Shown: positions 1 through 5,555, counted from the stretch's first letter. The stretch: DNA of 8,578 nucleotides from Kiritimatiellia bacterium (GCA_017411125.1 JAFPNP010000062.1:1-8578), one strand, 5' to 3'. Program-made: numbers and translations. The notes: a model not told the origin generated them from the sequence alone.

Positions 1-38
1 GGACGCGCCTTGAACTTCGCCAACAGCCTTGTTCGGGA

Positions 39-55
39 GGGACGGGCGCCGTCCC
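39..55. repeat. Hairpin, 7-bp stem
   Basis: GGGACGG (39-45) pairs perfectly with CCGTCCC (49-55) around a 3-nt loop. There is no T-run on either side, so it is not a classic intrinsic terminator. It could be part of a dispersed intergenic (REP-like) element. Confidence 0.45.
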
Positions 56-80
56 GTCCTAAACCAAGTTTTGCGAACGA

Positions 81-102
81 GCGCGGGCGAGTTAGCCCGC
101 GC
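81..102. repeat. Hairpin, 8-bp GC stem
   Basis: GCGCGGGC (81-88) and GCCCGCGC (95-102) form a perfect 8-bp stem with a 6-nt loop (GAGTTA). It lies 25 bp after the first hairpin and also lacks a T-tract. The pair may mark the 3' end of a gene left of the window, or be a dispersed palindromic repeat. Confidence 0.45.
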
Positions 103-182
103 GTGAACGGAAGTTGCAATTGAAAGTTGTTTATGTTGTTTCCAACTTGACGAAAACAACGAAGGAAACGCAAACATGAAAC

Positions 183-262
183 TCCGATTCTTCCGATATG
201 CTCGCTAACGCTCGCAAGCTTTCAAAAACGCCCGCGTCAGCAGGCGAATCGGACAAATCGGA
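183..262. repeat. Imperfect inverted repeat with TCCGAT arms
   Basis: TCCGATTCTTCCGAT (183-197) and ATCGGACAAATCGGA (248-262) are inverted copies matching at 13 of 15 positions, with about 50 bp between them. Each arm itself contains a doubled TCCGAT/ATCGGA core spaced 9 bp apart. Doubled and inverted cores suggest a protein-binding site, but no regulator can be assigned. Confidence 0.3.
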
Positions 263-275
263 ATTTGATTTGGCA

Positions 276-307
276 GGCAGGGCGCGTTGTCCTTGACGCG
301 CCCTGCC
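276..307. repeat. Hairpin, 11-bp stem, spanning the left edge of repeat copy A
   Basis: GGCAGGGCGCG (276-286) pairs perfectly with CGCGCCCTGCC (297-307) around a 10-nt loop. The right arm lies inside the 132-bp direct repeat that starts at 295; the left arm lies outside it. Copy B at 2911 therefore keeps only the right arm. The hairpin ends 18 bp before the -35 box at 326. It has no T-run, so it could be a weak insulator or a recombination end. Confidence 0.45.
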
Positions 308-325
308 ATGCCATCCAATTGCCTG

Positions 326-354
326 TTGCCCTCTTTGCGGAGATTTGCTACACT
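326..354 (+). promoter_or_regulatory. Sigma70-like promoter, copy A
   Basis: TTGCCC (326-331) and TACACT (349-354) are spaced exactly 17 bp. Transcription would start near 361. No better promoter is visible between here and the amylase start at 558: a TTGACG at 506-511 has no matching -10. This is therefore the likeliest source of the amylase mRNA, with a leader of about 195 nt. Confidence 0.5.
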
Positions 355-392
355 ACGCGCATCTGCCTATCGGGTTGCTAAAATCAATCAAA

Positions 393-425
393 ATGGATGA
401 AATGCCAATGGTTGCCTCGTCATGA
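393..425 (+). CDS. Short upstream ORF MDEMPMVASS, copy A
   Basis: A 10-codon ORF inside the direct repeat. Its stop TGA (423-425) overlaps the next start ATG (422-424) as ATGA, the usual geometry of translational coupling. Copy B has the same ORF in front of the regulator. No strong ribosome-binding site precedes either start. It may be translated only to pass ribosomes on to the next start. Confidence 0.3.
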   Translation: MDEMPMVASS

Positions 426-526
426 AACCGACTGCGTCTTTTAAGCTCAAGGGACGTCATGGAAGTGTCTTGGCGACGGATGAAGGTCTCTACTTTTACG
501 TGGGGTTGACGATCATCGTGCGCTGA
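422..526 (+). CDS. 34-codon ORF between promoter and amylase
   Basis: Begins at the ATG that corresponds to the regulator start in repeat copy B and encodes a 34-residue peptide starting MKPTAS and ending GLTIIVR. The first codons loosely resemble those of the regulator (MKRIAV), but after about five codons the similarity is gone. It ends 31 bp before the amylase start. It may be a scar left when a regulator gene was deleted, or a leader peptide. I recognise no family, and coding status is uncertain. Confidence 0.25.
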   Translation: MKPTASFKLKGRHGSVLATDEGLYFYVGLTIIVR

Positions 527-557
527 GAGAGAGATTTACAAGGCGGAAAGAAGCAGA

Positions 558-2525
558 ATGGGAATGAATATGATGAAAACAGGAATGCGTTCAGGGAAGG
601 CAGCCTTCGCGGCGGCGATGTTGGCGATGCTCGCATTGACGGTTGGCGCTGGTGGCCGAAGAGAAGTGGTGCAAAAAGGGTTGGATGTGCTGTGCCCGGG
701 CGAGGGCTGGCGTGCGACGGATTTGTGTGAAGGGGCCGACGAGGTGGGGGTTAGCGTCGTGCTCGTCACGCATCCGCGCAGCGAGAAGGAACCCTCCGCC
801 TTCACTCGCCGTCTGAAGGTCGAGCGCAAAACGCAGATCCTGCATGTGCGCGTGTCGTCTTGCCAACGGGGCAAAAACGTGTACGATTGGGTTTTCGCGG
901 CGAAGGTCAATGGTGAGACCGTCCGTCGCGAGGTGGTCTGTTCGGCCAAACCGGTGGACATCAAGGTGCCGCTTGGGCGTTGGGCCGGCAAGGAGATCGA
1001 GCTTGCTCTCGAGACGGCAGCAGGCGGTAAGGAGGACTACTGCTACGAATACGCGAACTGGCATCAAATCGCGATAGTAGACGAGTACCATCCCGATTGG
1101 GTCCGCGACCTCGTCATCTACGAAATCGCGACCAAGAGTTTCAATTCGCCGAATGGACCCGAACAGGGGACGTTTCGTTCGGTGCGGGAGAAACTGCCCT
1201 ATCTTCAGGAGCTCGGGATAAATGCCATCTGGTTGACAGGCAGCGACCTCGGCGACCCCCATCACTTCTACAACATCTGGACGCAGTATGCGAGCTACCG
1301 TCCAGACCGCCTCGATCCCTCTCTCGGCACGCACGCCGACTTGCGGGAACTTACGGCCGAGGCACATAGGCGCGGCATCCGCATCTTCCTGGACGTTATC
1401 ACCCACGGCGTAATGGACGGCAGCGATCTTGTGAAGGAGCATCCGAACTGGTTCAAGGGCGGCAGCTGGGGCATGACCGACTACAACTGGCGCGCGCACC
1501 TTCCCGAGTTGGACGCTTGGTGGGTGAAGACTTTTACCGACTATTGCCTGAAGGACGGCATCGACGGATTCCGGCTTGATTGCGGCATCCAAGGGCGGCA
1601 GGATCTCTGGCGGGAGATAAAGCGCAATGTCTGGGCTGCTGGCCGTGAGATCGCCGTTCTTACCGAAGGTTCGCAGCATACGGAAGGCGTGGCGGATTCC
1701 TGCCAGAGCTGGCGTTACATCTCCTGTGTGAACGGGCGTCGCGTCAAGCAAATCGGCGGAGGTGACCATGTGTGGAATCCTGGACGCTACTATGGCGAGG
1801 GGTTCTTCGCCGATTACTGCCGTTGGAATGAACGTCGTCCCAAAACCTGGACGAGCGACTGGATGGTTCCGACCATCGAGATTTCCTGCCATGACAACGG
1901 CTGGTCTGGTTTCCCGCCGAACCAGAATCCCTATGTGACGAACGGCAGCCGGGCGCTGATGGGCGCTTCCGCTCTGCTGGTGCCTGCCGCTCCAATCATG
2001 ATGATGGGCGAGGAGTTTGATGCCGACTATGTGCCTGTGCCAGGACATTGCGGCGAACTGTTCGGCAAAGACCGCAAGACGCCGGGGCGGTGGCTCTATG
2101 GCTCGTGGCTTCAATGGTCGCAGCTTGAGCAGCCCCGTCACCGGGCGATGCTCGCCGATGTGAGGAAAATGCTCGCCCTGCGTCGTCGCTACGCCGAACT
2201 TGTTCGTGCCCAGATTGAACGCGTTCCCGGTACAGGCGTGGTGCCGGCCGTGGTTGAAAAACTTCCCGCGAACGTTCACGTGCCCTACTTGCTCTTCAAT
2301 GGTCGGCGGATGCTGCTGGTGGCCGGCAATGCGACGGATCGAGACGTGACGTTGGAGTTCGGCATGCCGTGGAAAACGGTCGGTTGGCAGCCGAAGGAGA
2401 TGAAATCCGTCTGGCACGAATCGGCCGCGCCGCTCGTGCCCGACGGGAAGGGCCGTGTGCGCGTGACGATTCCGCGTGACTACGCCCCCGGCGGCGGCCT
2501 TGCCGTGTTCGCAGCAGAACGTTGA
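558..2525 (+). CDS. Secreted GH13 alpha-amylase-family glycoside hydrolase
   Basis: A 655-residue enzyme predicted to cleave or rearrange alpha-glucosidic bonds in starch, glycogen or maltooligosaccharides outside the cytoplasm. The N-terminus has a basic start and a hydrophobic run (about 14-31) typical of a signal peptide. Residues about 35-175 form an extra beta-rich domain of unknown family, possibly carbohydrate-binding. The GH13 barrel runs from about 180 to 550, with a beta-rich C-terminal domain after 555. All four conserved GH13 regions are visible: D279-VIT-H283 (region I, with Thr where Asn is usual), GFRLD with R339 and the nucleophile D341, the acid/base E370 (VLTEG), and H445-D446 (SCHDNG). 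The start at 558 is favoured by GGAAAG at 545-550; in-frame ATGs at 564, 570 and 573 are alternatives. It stands alone between the 132-bp repeats, probably expressed from the promoter at 326. The exact substrate cannot be read from sequence. Confidence 0.9.
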   Translation: MGMNMMKTGMRSGKAAFAAAMLAMLALTVGAGGRREVVQKGLDVLCPGEGWRATDLCEGADEVGVSVVLVTHPRSEKEPSAFTRRLKVERKTQILHVRVSSCQRGKNVYDWVFAAKVNGETVRREVVCSAKPVDIKVPLGRWAGKEIELALETAAGGKEDYCYEYANWHQIAIVDEYHPDWVRDLVIYEIATKSFNSPNGPEQGTFRSVREKLPYLQELGINAIWLTGSDLGDPHHFYNIWTQYASYRPDRLDPSLGTHADLRELTAEAHRRGIRIFLDVITHGVMDGSDLVKEHPNWFKGGSWGMTDYNWRAHLPELDAWWVKTFTDYCLKDGIDGFRLDCGIQGRQDLWREIKRNVWAAGREIAVLTEGSQHTEGVADSCQSWRYISCVNGRRVKQIGGGDHVWNPGRYYGEGFFADYCRWNERRPKTWTSDWMVPTIEISCHDNGWSGFPPNQNPYVTNGSRALMGASALLVPAAPIMMMGEEFDADYVPVPGHCGELFGKDRKTPGRWLYGSWLQWSQLEQPRHRAMLADVRKMLALRRRYAELVRAQIERVPGTGVVPAVVEKLPANVHVPYLLFNGRRMLLVAGNATDRDVTLEFGMPWKTVGWQPKEMKSVWHESAAPLVPDGKGRVRVTIPRDYAPGGGLAVFAAER

Positions 2526-2538
2526 CGGGCGAATAGGT

Positions 2539-2553
2539 AGAGGGTGACCCTCT
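2539..2553 (+). terminator. Small hairpin after the amylase stop
   Basis: AGAGGG (2539-2544) and CCCTCT (2548-2553) form a 6-bp stem with a 3-nt loop, 14 bp after the amylase stop codon. The T-run expected of an intrinsic terminator is absent, so this is a weak call. Confidence 0.25.
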
Positions 2554-2640
2554 CTGCTCTAGTGTATTCCGGTGTCGTGTCTGGGGTTCCATCGGTGGAG
2601 TAGCTGGTGTTTACCCATTTTTTGATGTCTGAAGTGCGCC

Positions 2641-2673
2641 GCACTCTTGCTAATAAAGGCTGAAGTGCTTTTT
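2641..2673 (+). terminator. Possible terminator with T5 tract
   Basis: GCACT (2641-2645) can pair with AGTGC (2664-2668), which is followed directly by TTTTT (2669-2673). The stem is short and the 18-nt loop only partly structured. GCACT can also pair with AGTGC at 2633-2637. It is the only stem plus T-run after the amylase and may end its transcript. Confidence 0.3.
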
Positions 2674-2710
2674 CGGATGTGGTTGTGCTCGATCTGCGTC
2701 GCGGACGGGT

Positions 2711-2908
2711 CTATCCATCGTAGGTGTCGAACATCTCCGCAAAGCCCGGAAGCAGTTGGGCGATTTCATTTCGGGGTTTCTCCATTGCCGGCGCAACAGT
2801 CGTGCGCACCCATTTGCCGAAGCGGGGGAACGCGCGCCTGATGCCGTCCGTGTCATCGCGCCTCCGGGCCCTCCGCAAATCGCGCAATACATTTTGCGCT
2901 TTTCGCAA
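2711..2908 (-). pseudogene. C-terminal remnant of an unknown minus-strand gene
   Basis: Reading leftward from 2908 to a TAG at 2711, a 65-codon frame looks protein-like: it has GC-rich third positions and natural composition (for example GIRRAFPRFGKW and EIAQLLPGFAEMFDTYDG). It has no good start or ribosome-binding site; the first possible start is a TTG at 2908. It stops being coding-like exactly where the 132-bp repeat begins at 2911. The simplest reading is the 3' end of a gene whose 5' part was lost at the repeat junction. I recognise no family. Confidence 0.35.
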
Positions 2909-2941
2909 ACGACGCGCCCTGCCATGCCATCCAATTGCCTG

Positions 2942-2970
2942 TTGCCCTCTTTGCGGAGATTTGCTACACT
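2942..2970 (+). promoter_or_regulatory. Sigma70-like promoter of the regulator gene
   Basis: TTGCCC (2942-2947), 17-bp spacer, TACACT (2965-2970). The predicted start near 2977 gives a leader of about 60 nt before the regulator ATG at 3038. It is the same promoter as copy A at 326-354. Confidence 0.5.
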
Positions 2971-3008
2971 ACGCGCATCTGCCTATCGGGTTGCTAAAAT
3001 CAATCAAA

Positions 3009-3041
3009 ATGGATGAAATGCCAATGGTTGCCTCGTCATGA
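3009..3041 (+). CDS. Short upstream ORF MDEMPMVASS in the regulator leader
   Basis: Ten codons ending in TGA (3039-3041), which overlaps the regulator start ATG (3038-3040) as ATGA. The regulator has no visible Shine-Dalgarno sequence, so coupled translation from this ORF would explain how it is initiated. The ORF is retained in both repeat copies, but those copies are identical throughout, so this does not show selection. Confidence 0.35.
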   Translation: MDEMPMVASS

Positions 3042-4207
3042 AGCGGATTGCGGTGATATGCGAAAGGGATCGCGCCTATGGTCGCAGTCTCTGCCTTGGC
3101 ATCGCCGGGGCGGCGGCTAGGGAGAAGGACTGGTCTCTCGAGTTCGTGGACGATATGTCCATCGTGAAGTCGACCTGGCTCGCCGGGTTCGACGGCGTGA
3201 TCGCCCGCGTTTCCGATGATGACATCGCGAAGGACTTGAAGACCACGGGGCTTCCAGTCGTCGACGTGTACACCTCTCGCAGCCGCCCGGGATTTGGCTC
3301 TATCGACGGCGACCAGCCGGGCATCGGACGCCTTGCGGCAGAATTCCTCGTTTCGCGACGGTACGGCAGTTTCGCCTACTGCGGCTACGACGGCATCGGC
3401 TACTCCGACGTGCGCCGGGATTCCTTCGTCGCCGCCCTTGCGGAAAAGGGCTTTCCCTGCAAAGTGTTCCACACGTCCAAGGACGCGTCGGACGAGTTCA
3501 AAACCCTTCTGATGCGCAAAGAAAGCGTTAGGCTCGGTCGGGATTCCTGCAAACTTTCCAGTTGGCTTCAAGCCCTGCCCCCGCAGACCGCCGTATTCTG
3601 CTGCCACGACGTGCGGGCGTGGCAGGTCCTTGCATTGTGCAGAACGGCTGGGATTGCCGTTCCGAAGCGCCTTGCGGTGCTAGGCGTGGACAACGACGAG
3701 CTCGTGTGTTCGTTCACATCGCCTACGCTCTCTTCCATCGACAATTCGGCGTTTCGCATCGGAGAGGCGGCTGTCGGCCTCCTTTCGCGCATGCTGCGCG
3801 CGCCCAAATGCAGCAAGGGACCGAAGCACATCGTAGTGGGGCCGCGCGGCGTGTGCGAAAGGGGTTCTACGGCGCTCTGTTCCCCCGACGCCGAATGGGT
3901 CGCGGACATCATGGAATACATCGCCCGCAACGTGGAACGCGGCGTCCGCGTGGACGAGGTCGTGGCGTATGCGAAGCGTCCGGCCGCCGCCGTTGAGCGC
4001 GGCGTCAAGAGCGTCACGGGCAATACCGTCCAGTACCACATTCTCTGGACGCGCCTCGAAACGGCCAAGAAGCTGCTTCTGTTTTCACGGAAACCCGTTG
4101 CGGAAATATCCCGTCTCTCCGGCTTCGCCTCCCCGCAGTATTTCAGCCGCTTCTTCAAGGCCAAGATCGGCGTTTCTCCCGAGGCGTTCCGGGGACAAGG
4201 CACTTGA
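3038..4207 (+). CDS. XylR-type transcriptional regulator (LacI-like sensor, AraC-type HTH)
   Basis: A 389-residue cytoplasmic sugar-responsive activator or repressor. Residues 1-275 match the periplasmic-binding-protein-like sensor of LacI/XylR proteins: start MKRIAVICE, and the hallmark GVDNDELVCSFTSPTLSSID at 216-235. Residues about 285-386 are an AraC/XylS DNA-binding domain with two helix-turn-helix units; the second is the typical VAEISRLSGFASPQYFSRFF (354-373). The order sensor then AraC domain, and the length, are those of E. coli XylR, not of LacI, whose HTH is N-terminal. The start is set by the family N-terminus and by ATGA overlap with a short upstream ORF. Such regulators usually control neighbouring sugar-use genes. 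Candidates are the amylase upstream and the operon from 5881, whose promoter carries an AraC-like site. The sugar ligand cannot be told from sequence. Confidence 0.9.
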   Translation: MKRIAVICERDRAYGRSLCLGIAGAAAREKDWSLEFVDDMSIVKSTWLAGFDGVIARVSDDDIAKDLKTTGLPVVDVYTSRSRPGFGSIDGDQPGIGRLAAEFLVSRRYGSFAYCGYDGIGYSDVRRDSFVAALAEKGFPCKVFHTSKDASDEFKTLLMRKESVRLGRDSCKLSSWLQALPPQTAVFCCHDVRAWQVLALCRTAGIAVPKRLAVLGVDNDELVCSFTSPTLSSIDNSAFRIGEAAVGLLSRMLRAPKCSKGPKHIVVGPRGVCERGSTALCSPDAEWVADIMEYIARNVERGVRVDEVVAYAKRPAAAVERGVKSVTGNTVQYHILWTRLETAKKLLLFSRKPVAEISRLSGFASPQYFSRFFKAKIGVSPEAFRGQGT

Positions 4208-4233
4208 ACCGCACGGCACGCGCCGGCGAACAA
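4099..4233 (+). repeat. 135-bp repeat of regulator 3' end, intact copy
   Basis: The last 35 codons of the regulator, its stop and 26 bp of 3' flank align without gaps to 5624-5758 (offset 1525). The first 41 bases (4099-4139) and the last 31 (4203-4233) are identical; the 63 bases between differ at about 16 places by my count. Similarity stops abruptly after CGGCGAACAA at 4233. Confidence 0.85.
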
Positions 4234-4361
4234 GCGGCCAGCAGCTTGCAGATTTCGCGTTCAACGGCCTCCCGCGCCTCCTTGACGCTGCGGTAGGCCG
4301 TCACCACCGGATCTTCCCCACTGTACGGGGATGTCTCGGTCACAATCCATTCCGTCTTCAT
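4234..4361 (-). pseudogene. N-terminal remnant of a small minus-strand gene
   Basis: From an ATG at 4361 (preceded on its strand by a weak GGA) the minus strand encodes about 42 natural-looking residues: MKTEWIVTETSPYSGEDP, then a charged helix (SVKEAREAVEREICKLL). At 4233 the frame runs into the antisense of the regulator 3' flank and loses protein character. A start at 4385 (MCGVETEI) is also possible. It appears to be a gene cut at the repeat junction. I do not recognise the family. Confidence 0.4.
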
Positions 4362-4475
4362 GATTTCCGTTTCAACGCCGCACATTATGGCGTATAGTTT
4401 CGGCTATATCCAGCGGGTATCTGAATAAATCTTTTCGGGAGTAATGCAGTTTGTATTGTATTTGCCATTGCTCGA

Positions 4476-4504
4476 TTGACGCTGAAAAGCAAATGTGGTA
4501 TAAT
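4476..4504 (+). promoter_or_regulatory. Strong sigma70 promoter of the toxin-antitoxin operon
   Basis: TTGACG (4476-4481), 17-bp spacer, perfect TATAAT (4499-4504). The start would be near 4511, giving a leader of about 20 nt that holds the AAGGAG ribosome-binding site at 4517-4522. Toxin-antitoxin operons are normally repressed by their own antitoxin complex; I could not pick out a clear operator palindrome. Confidence 0.75.
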
Positions 4505-4530
4505 ATAGCGCGTCTAAAGGAGAAAAGGCA

Positions 4531-4800
4531 ATGGCACAGATAAGTTTCAGAATGGATGATGATTTGAAGGTGTCCGCAGAGGAAACCTTCAGGTCTATGG
4601 GCATGACCATGTCAACCGCCATAAACATTTTCGTTGCCCAAACCGTCAGGAACGGTCAGTTCCCTTTCGTCATCAAGGCGGATCCGTTCTATTCGGAATC
4701 AAACATGTCCGTTTTGCGCCGCCGAGCAAGGGATATGGATGCCGGGCGGAATGTCGTTGAACATGATTTGATTCTCGACGGAGAGCCTGTCCATGCGTAA
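4531..4800 (+). CDS. RelB/DinJ-family antitoxin
   Basis: An 89-residue antitoxin predicted to bind and neutralise the toxin encoded next, and to repress the operon. The N-terminus has the ribbon-helix-helix layout of DinJ/RelB: a strand (QISFRM, 3-8), a first helix (about 9-23), the turn GMTMSTAINIFVAQTV (24-39), then the family's LPF-like QFPF at 43-46. The rest is a charged toxin-binding tail. The start has an excellent AAGGAG site 8 nt upstream and a consensus promoter. It overlaps the toxin gene by 8 bp. Lower GC than the surrounding catabolic genes suggests horizontal acquisition. Family assignment is firm; binding specificity is inferred. Confidence 0.88.
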   Translation: MAQISFRMDDDLKVSAEETFRSMGMTMSTAINIFVAQTVRNGQFPFVIKADPFYSESNMSVLRRRARDMDAGRNVVEHDLILDGEPVHA

Positions 4801-5050
4801 GATTTGGCACGAAGAGGCTTGGGAGGAATACCTTGCTTGGCAAGGAGAGGACAAGAAAACGCTACGGCGCATAAACCAACTGCTTCAGAACATCGAGCGC
4901 AACGGTTATGATTGCATCGGCAGACCCGAACCTTTGCGACATGATTTGACTGGATGGTGGAGCGTTCGCATCAACGAGGCCGACCGCCTTGTTTTCCGCA
5001 TAGTCGAAGATTGCGTTGAAGTTCTGTCCTGCAAGGGGCATTACGATTAA
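4793..5050 (+). CDS. yoeB: YoeB/Txe-family mRNA-cleaving toxin
   Basis: An 85-residue RelE-fold toxin, close to E. coli YoeB in length and sequence (IWHEEAWEEYLAWQ at the start, GRPEPLRHDLTGWWS in the middle). YoeB cleaves mRNA on the ribosome and stops translation. The residues known to matter in E. coli YoeB fall at the same numbers here: E46, R65 and H83, with Y84 beside it, so the toxin looks intact. GGAGAG (4780-4785), inside the antitoxin gene, lies 7 nt before the start. It would normally pair with a YefM/Phd-type antitoxin; here the partner is DinJ/RelB-like, a combination also seen in other bacterial annotations. The module may help keep this segment in the genome. Confidence 0.9.
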   Translation: MRKIWHEEAWEEYLAWQGEDKKTLRRINQLLQNIERNGYDCIGRPEPLRHDLTGWWSVRINEADRLVFRIVEDCVEVLSCKGHYD

Positions 5051-5056
5051 TCTCGA

Positions 5057-5397
5057 ATGACTATCATACGTTGGCAAAGATTTGCCCTGTCTTTTGTCAA
5101 TGTCACTCTCAAAGGGCAGAAGGAGAATCTTTCTTGGCAAGAGGTGCGAAGCTTTCTGGTAGAATATTGATTCAGGGATACGATTGTTCGCAAGTTGAAC
5201 TTGATGGTGTCAATCTATATTCTTCAAGGCTTCACAATGGTGATAAAGTATGGGAAACAGAATACCCATGGATTTATGTAGAGAACCACACGGGTATTCG
5301 TCGTGTCCACAAATTCATGGAAGACAACTGGGATGGGGTGGAATGTTTTGTGGTGGGGGATCTTGGCGTTTGTGAGAAGATTGTCGATGTTGATTAG
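5057..5397 (+). pseudogene. Small unknown gene, apparently split by a frameshift
   Basis: An ATG at 5057, 6 bp after the toxin stop, opens a natural-looking frame of 37 codons (containing LKGQKENLSWQEVRSFLVEY) ending at 5170. A different frame is protein-like from about 5160 to the TAG at 5397, including GYDCSQVELDGVNLYSSRL, VWETEYPWIYVENHTG and HKFMEDNWDGVECFVVGDLG. The early part of that second frame, from a TTG at 5071, looks unnatural. The simplest reading is one protein of about 110 residues broken by an indel near 5140-5170. It is AT-richer than the catabolic genes, like the toxin-antitoxin module. I do not recognise the family. Two separate genes remain possible. Confidence 0.4.
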
Positions 5398-5402
5398 ACA
5401 GA

Positions 5403-5546
5403 TTATTTGTTGCCCCAGTCGGGCTCGGCCTCGCCATAGGCGAGGCTTGGCTCGTCCACCGGACGAGCCACTCTCAAGGGGCGGATATGACCGGACTTGA
5501 CGGTCTCCGACTTGAACGCACCGACCTTGATGCGCGGCCCCTTCGG
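5403..5546 (-). pseudogene. C-terminal remnant of another minus-strand gene
   Basis: The minus strand from about 5546 down to a TAA at 5403 reads as a natural C-terminus, with pieces such as GPRIKVGAFKSETVKSGHIR and PVDEPSLAYGEAEPDWGNK, and strongly GC-rich third positions. Upstream of about 5546 the frame stays open but becomes low-complexity, and at 5623 it meets the antisense of the regulator remnant. No start can be chosen. It ends 5 bp from the convergent broken gene. Family unknown. Confidence 0.35.
5428..5470. repeat. Two adjacent perfect hairpins
   Basis: GCCTCGCC/GGCGAGGC (5428-5435 with 5439-5446) and TGGCTCGTCC/GGACGAGCCA (5448-5457 with 5461-5470) are stems of 8 and 10 bp, each with a 3-nt loop, one base apart. 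They lie where the plus-strand broken gene and the minus-strand remnant converge, so they could act as a bidirectional terminator, although no T-run follows. They are also inside the coding-like minus frame. Confidence 0.5.
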
Positions 5547-5555
5547 GGTTCGCGC
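5532..5555. repeat. GC-rich hairpin
   Basis: GCGCG (5532-5536) and CGCGC (5551-5555) close a stem continued by CCCC (5538-5541) and GGGG (5545-5548) around a TTC loop, with a G-T pair and a bulged T between. The neighbourhood (about 5530-5620) is low-complexity and GC-rich; I see no gene on the plus strand. Confidence 0.35.

Larger units (their letters stand above)
1..294. other. Non-coding, hairpin-rich spacer
   Basis: I see no convincing gene here. Frame 1 is open to a stop at 121-123, but the reading is made of hairpin sequence and gives low-complexity peptide (GRAPSRP-like), so I do not call it a gene end. A 10-codon ORF at 176-208 (MKLRFFRYAR) has a possible ribosome-binding site (GAAGGAA, 161-167). 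It could be the decayed start of a lost gene or chance. The stretch holds three hairpins and one long-spaced inverted repeat, listed separately. Confidence 0.5.
295..426 (+). repeat. 132-bp direct repeat, copy A
   Basis: Identical over its whole length to 2911-3042 (offset 2616). It begins GACGCGCCCTGCC and ends just after a start codon (ATGAA). It carries a sigma70-like promoter, a 10-codon upstream ORF and the first codons of whatever followed. In copy B that is the XylR-type regulator; here it is only a 34-codon ORF and then the amylase. Copy A is best read as the promoter and start of a second regulator gene whose body is lost, or as a duplicated promoter cassette. Confidence 0.9.
2911..3042 (+). 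repeat. 132-bp direct repeat, copy B
   Basis: Identical to 295-426. Here it forms the promoter, leader and first codons of the XylR-type regulator. The bases beyond each end differ between copies (T294 versus C2910; A427 versus G3043), so these are exact limits. Perfect identity in mostly non-coding DNA indicates recent duplication or gene conversion. Confidence 0.9.

Noticed and set aside
295..426. Treating the 132-bp repeat as an insertion sequence or MITE
   Set aside because: No terminal inverted repeats, target duplication or transposase were seen, and one copy is the working promoter of a regulator gene.
591..2417. Long open frame on the minus strand opposite the amylase
   Set aside because: The plus strand has a complete GH13 enzyme with all catalytic motifs. 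The antisense frame is open only because of GC-rich codon bias and its peptide shows no recognisable motifs.
3568..4233. Minus-strand frame of about 220 codons opposite the regulator
   Set aside because: Antisense of a well-defined regulator, with no motifs of its own.
4155..4233. Extension of the minus-strand fragment beyond 4234
   Set aside because: Those codons are the antisense of the regulator's conserved C-terminus and flank, so only 4234-4361 is taken as the remnant.
5071..5140. TTG start at 5071 for the small gene after the toxin
   Set aside because: The first 25 or so residues from that start look unnatural, and the overlapping frame from ATG 5057 is more protein-like; a frameshift explains both.
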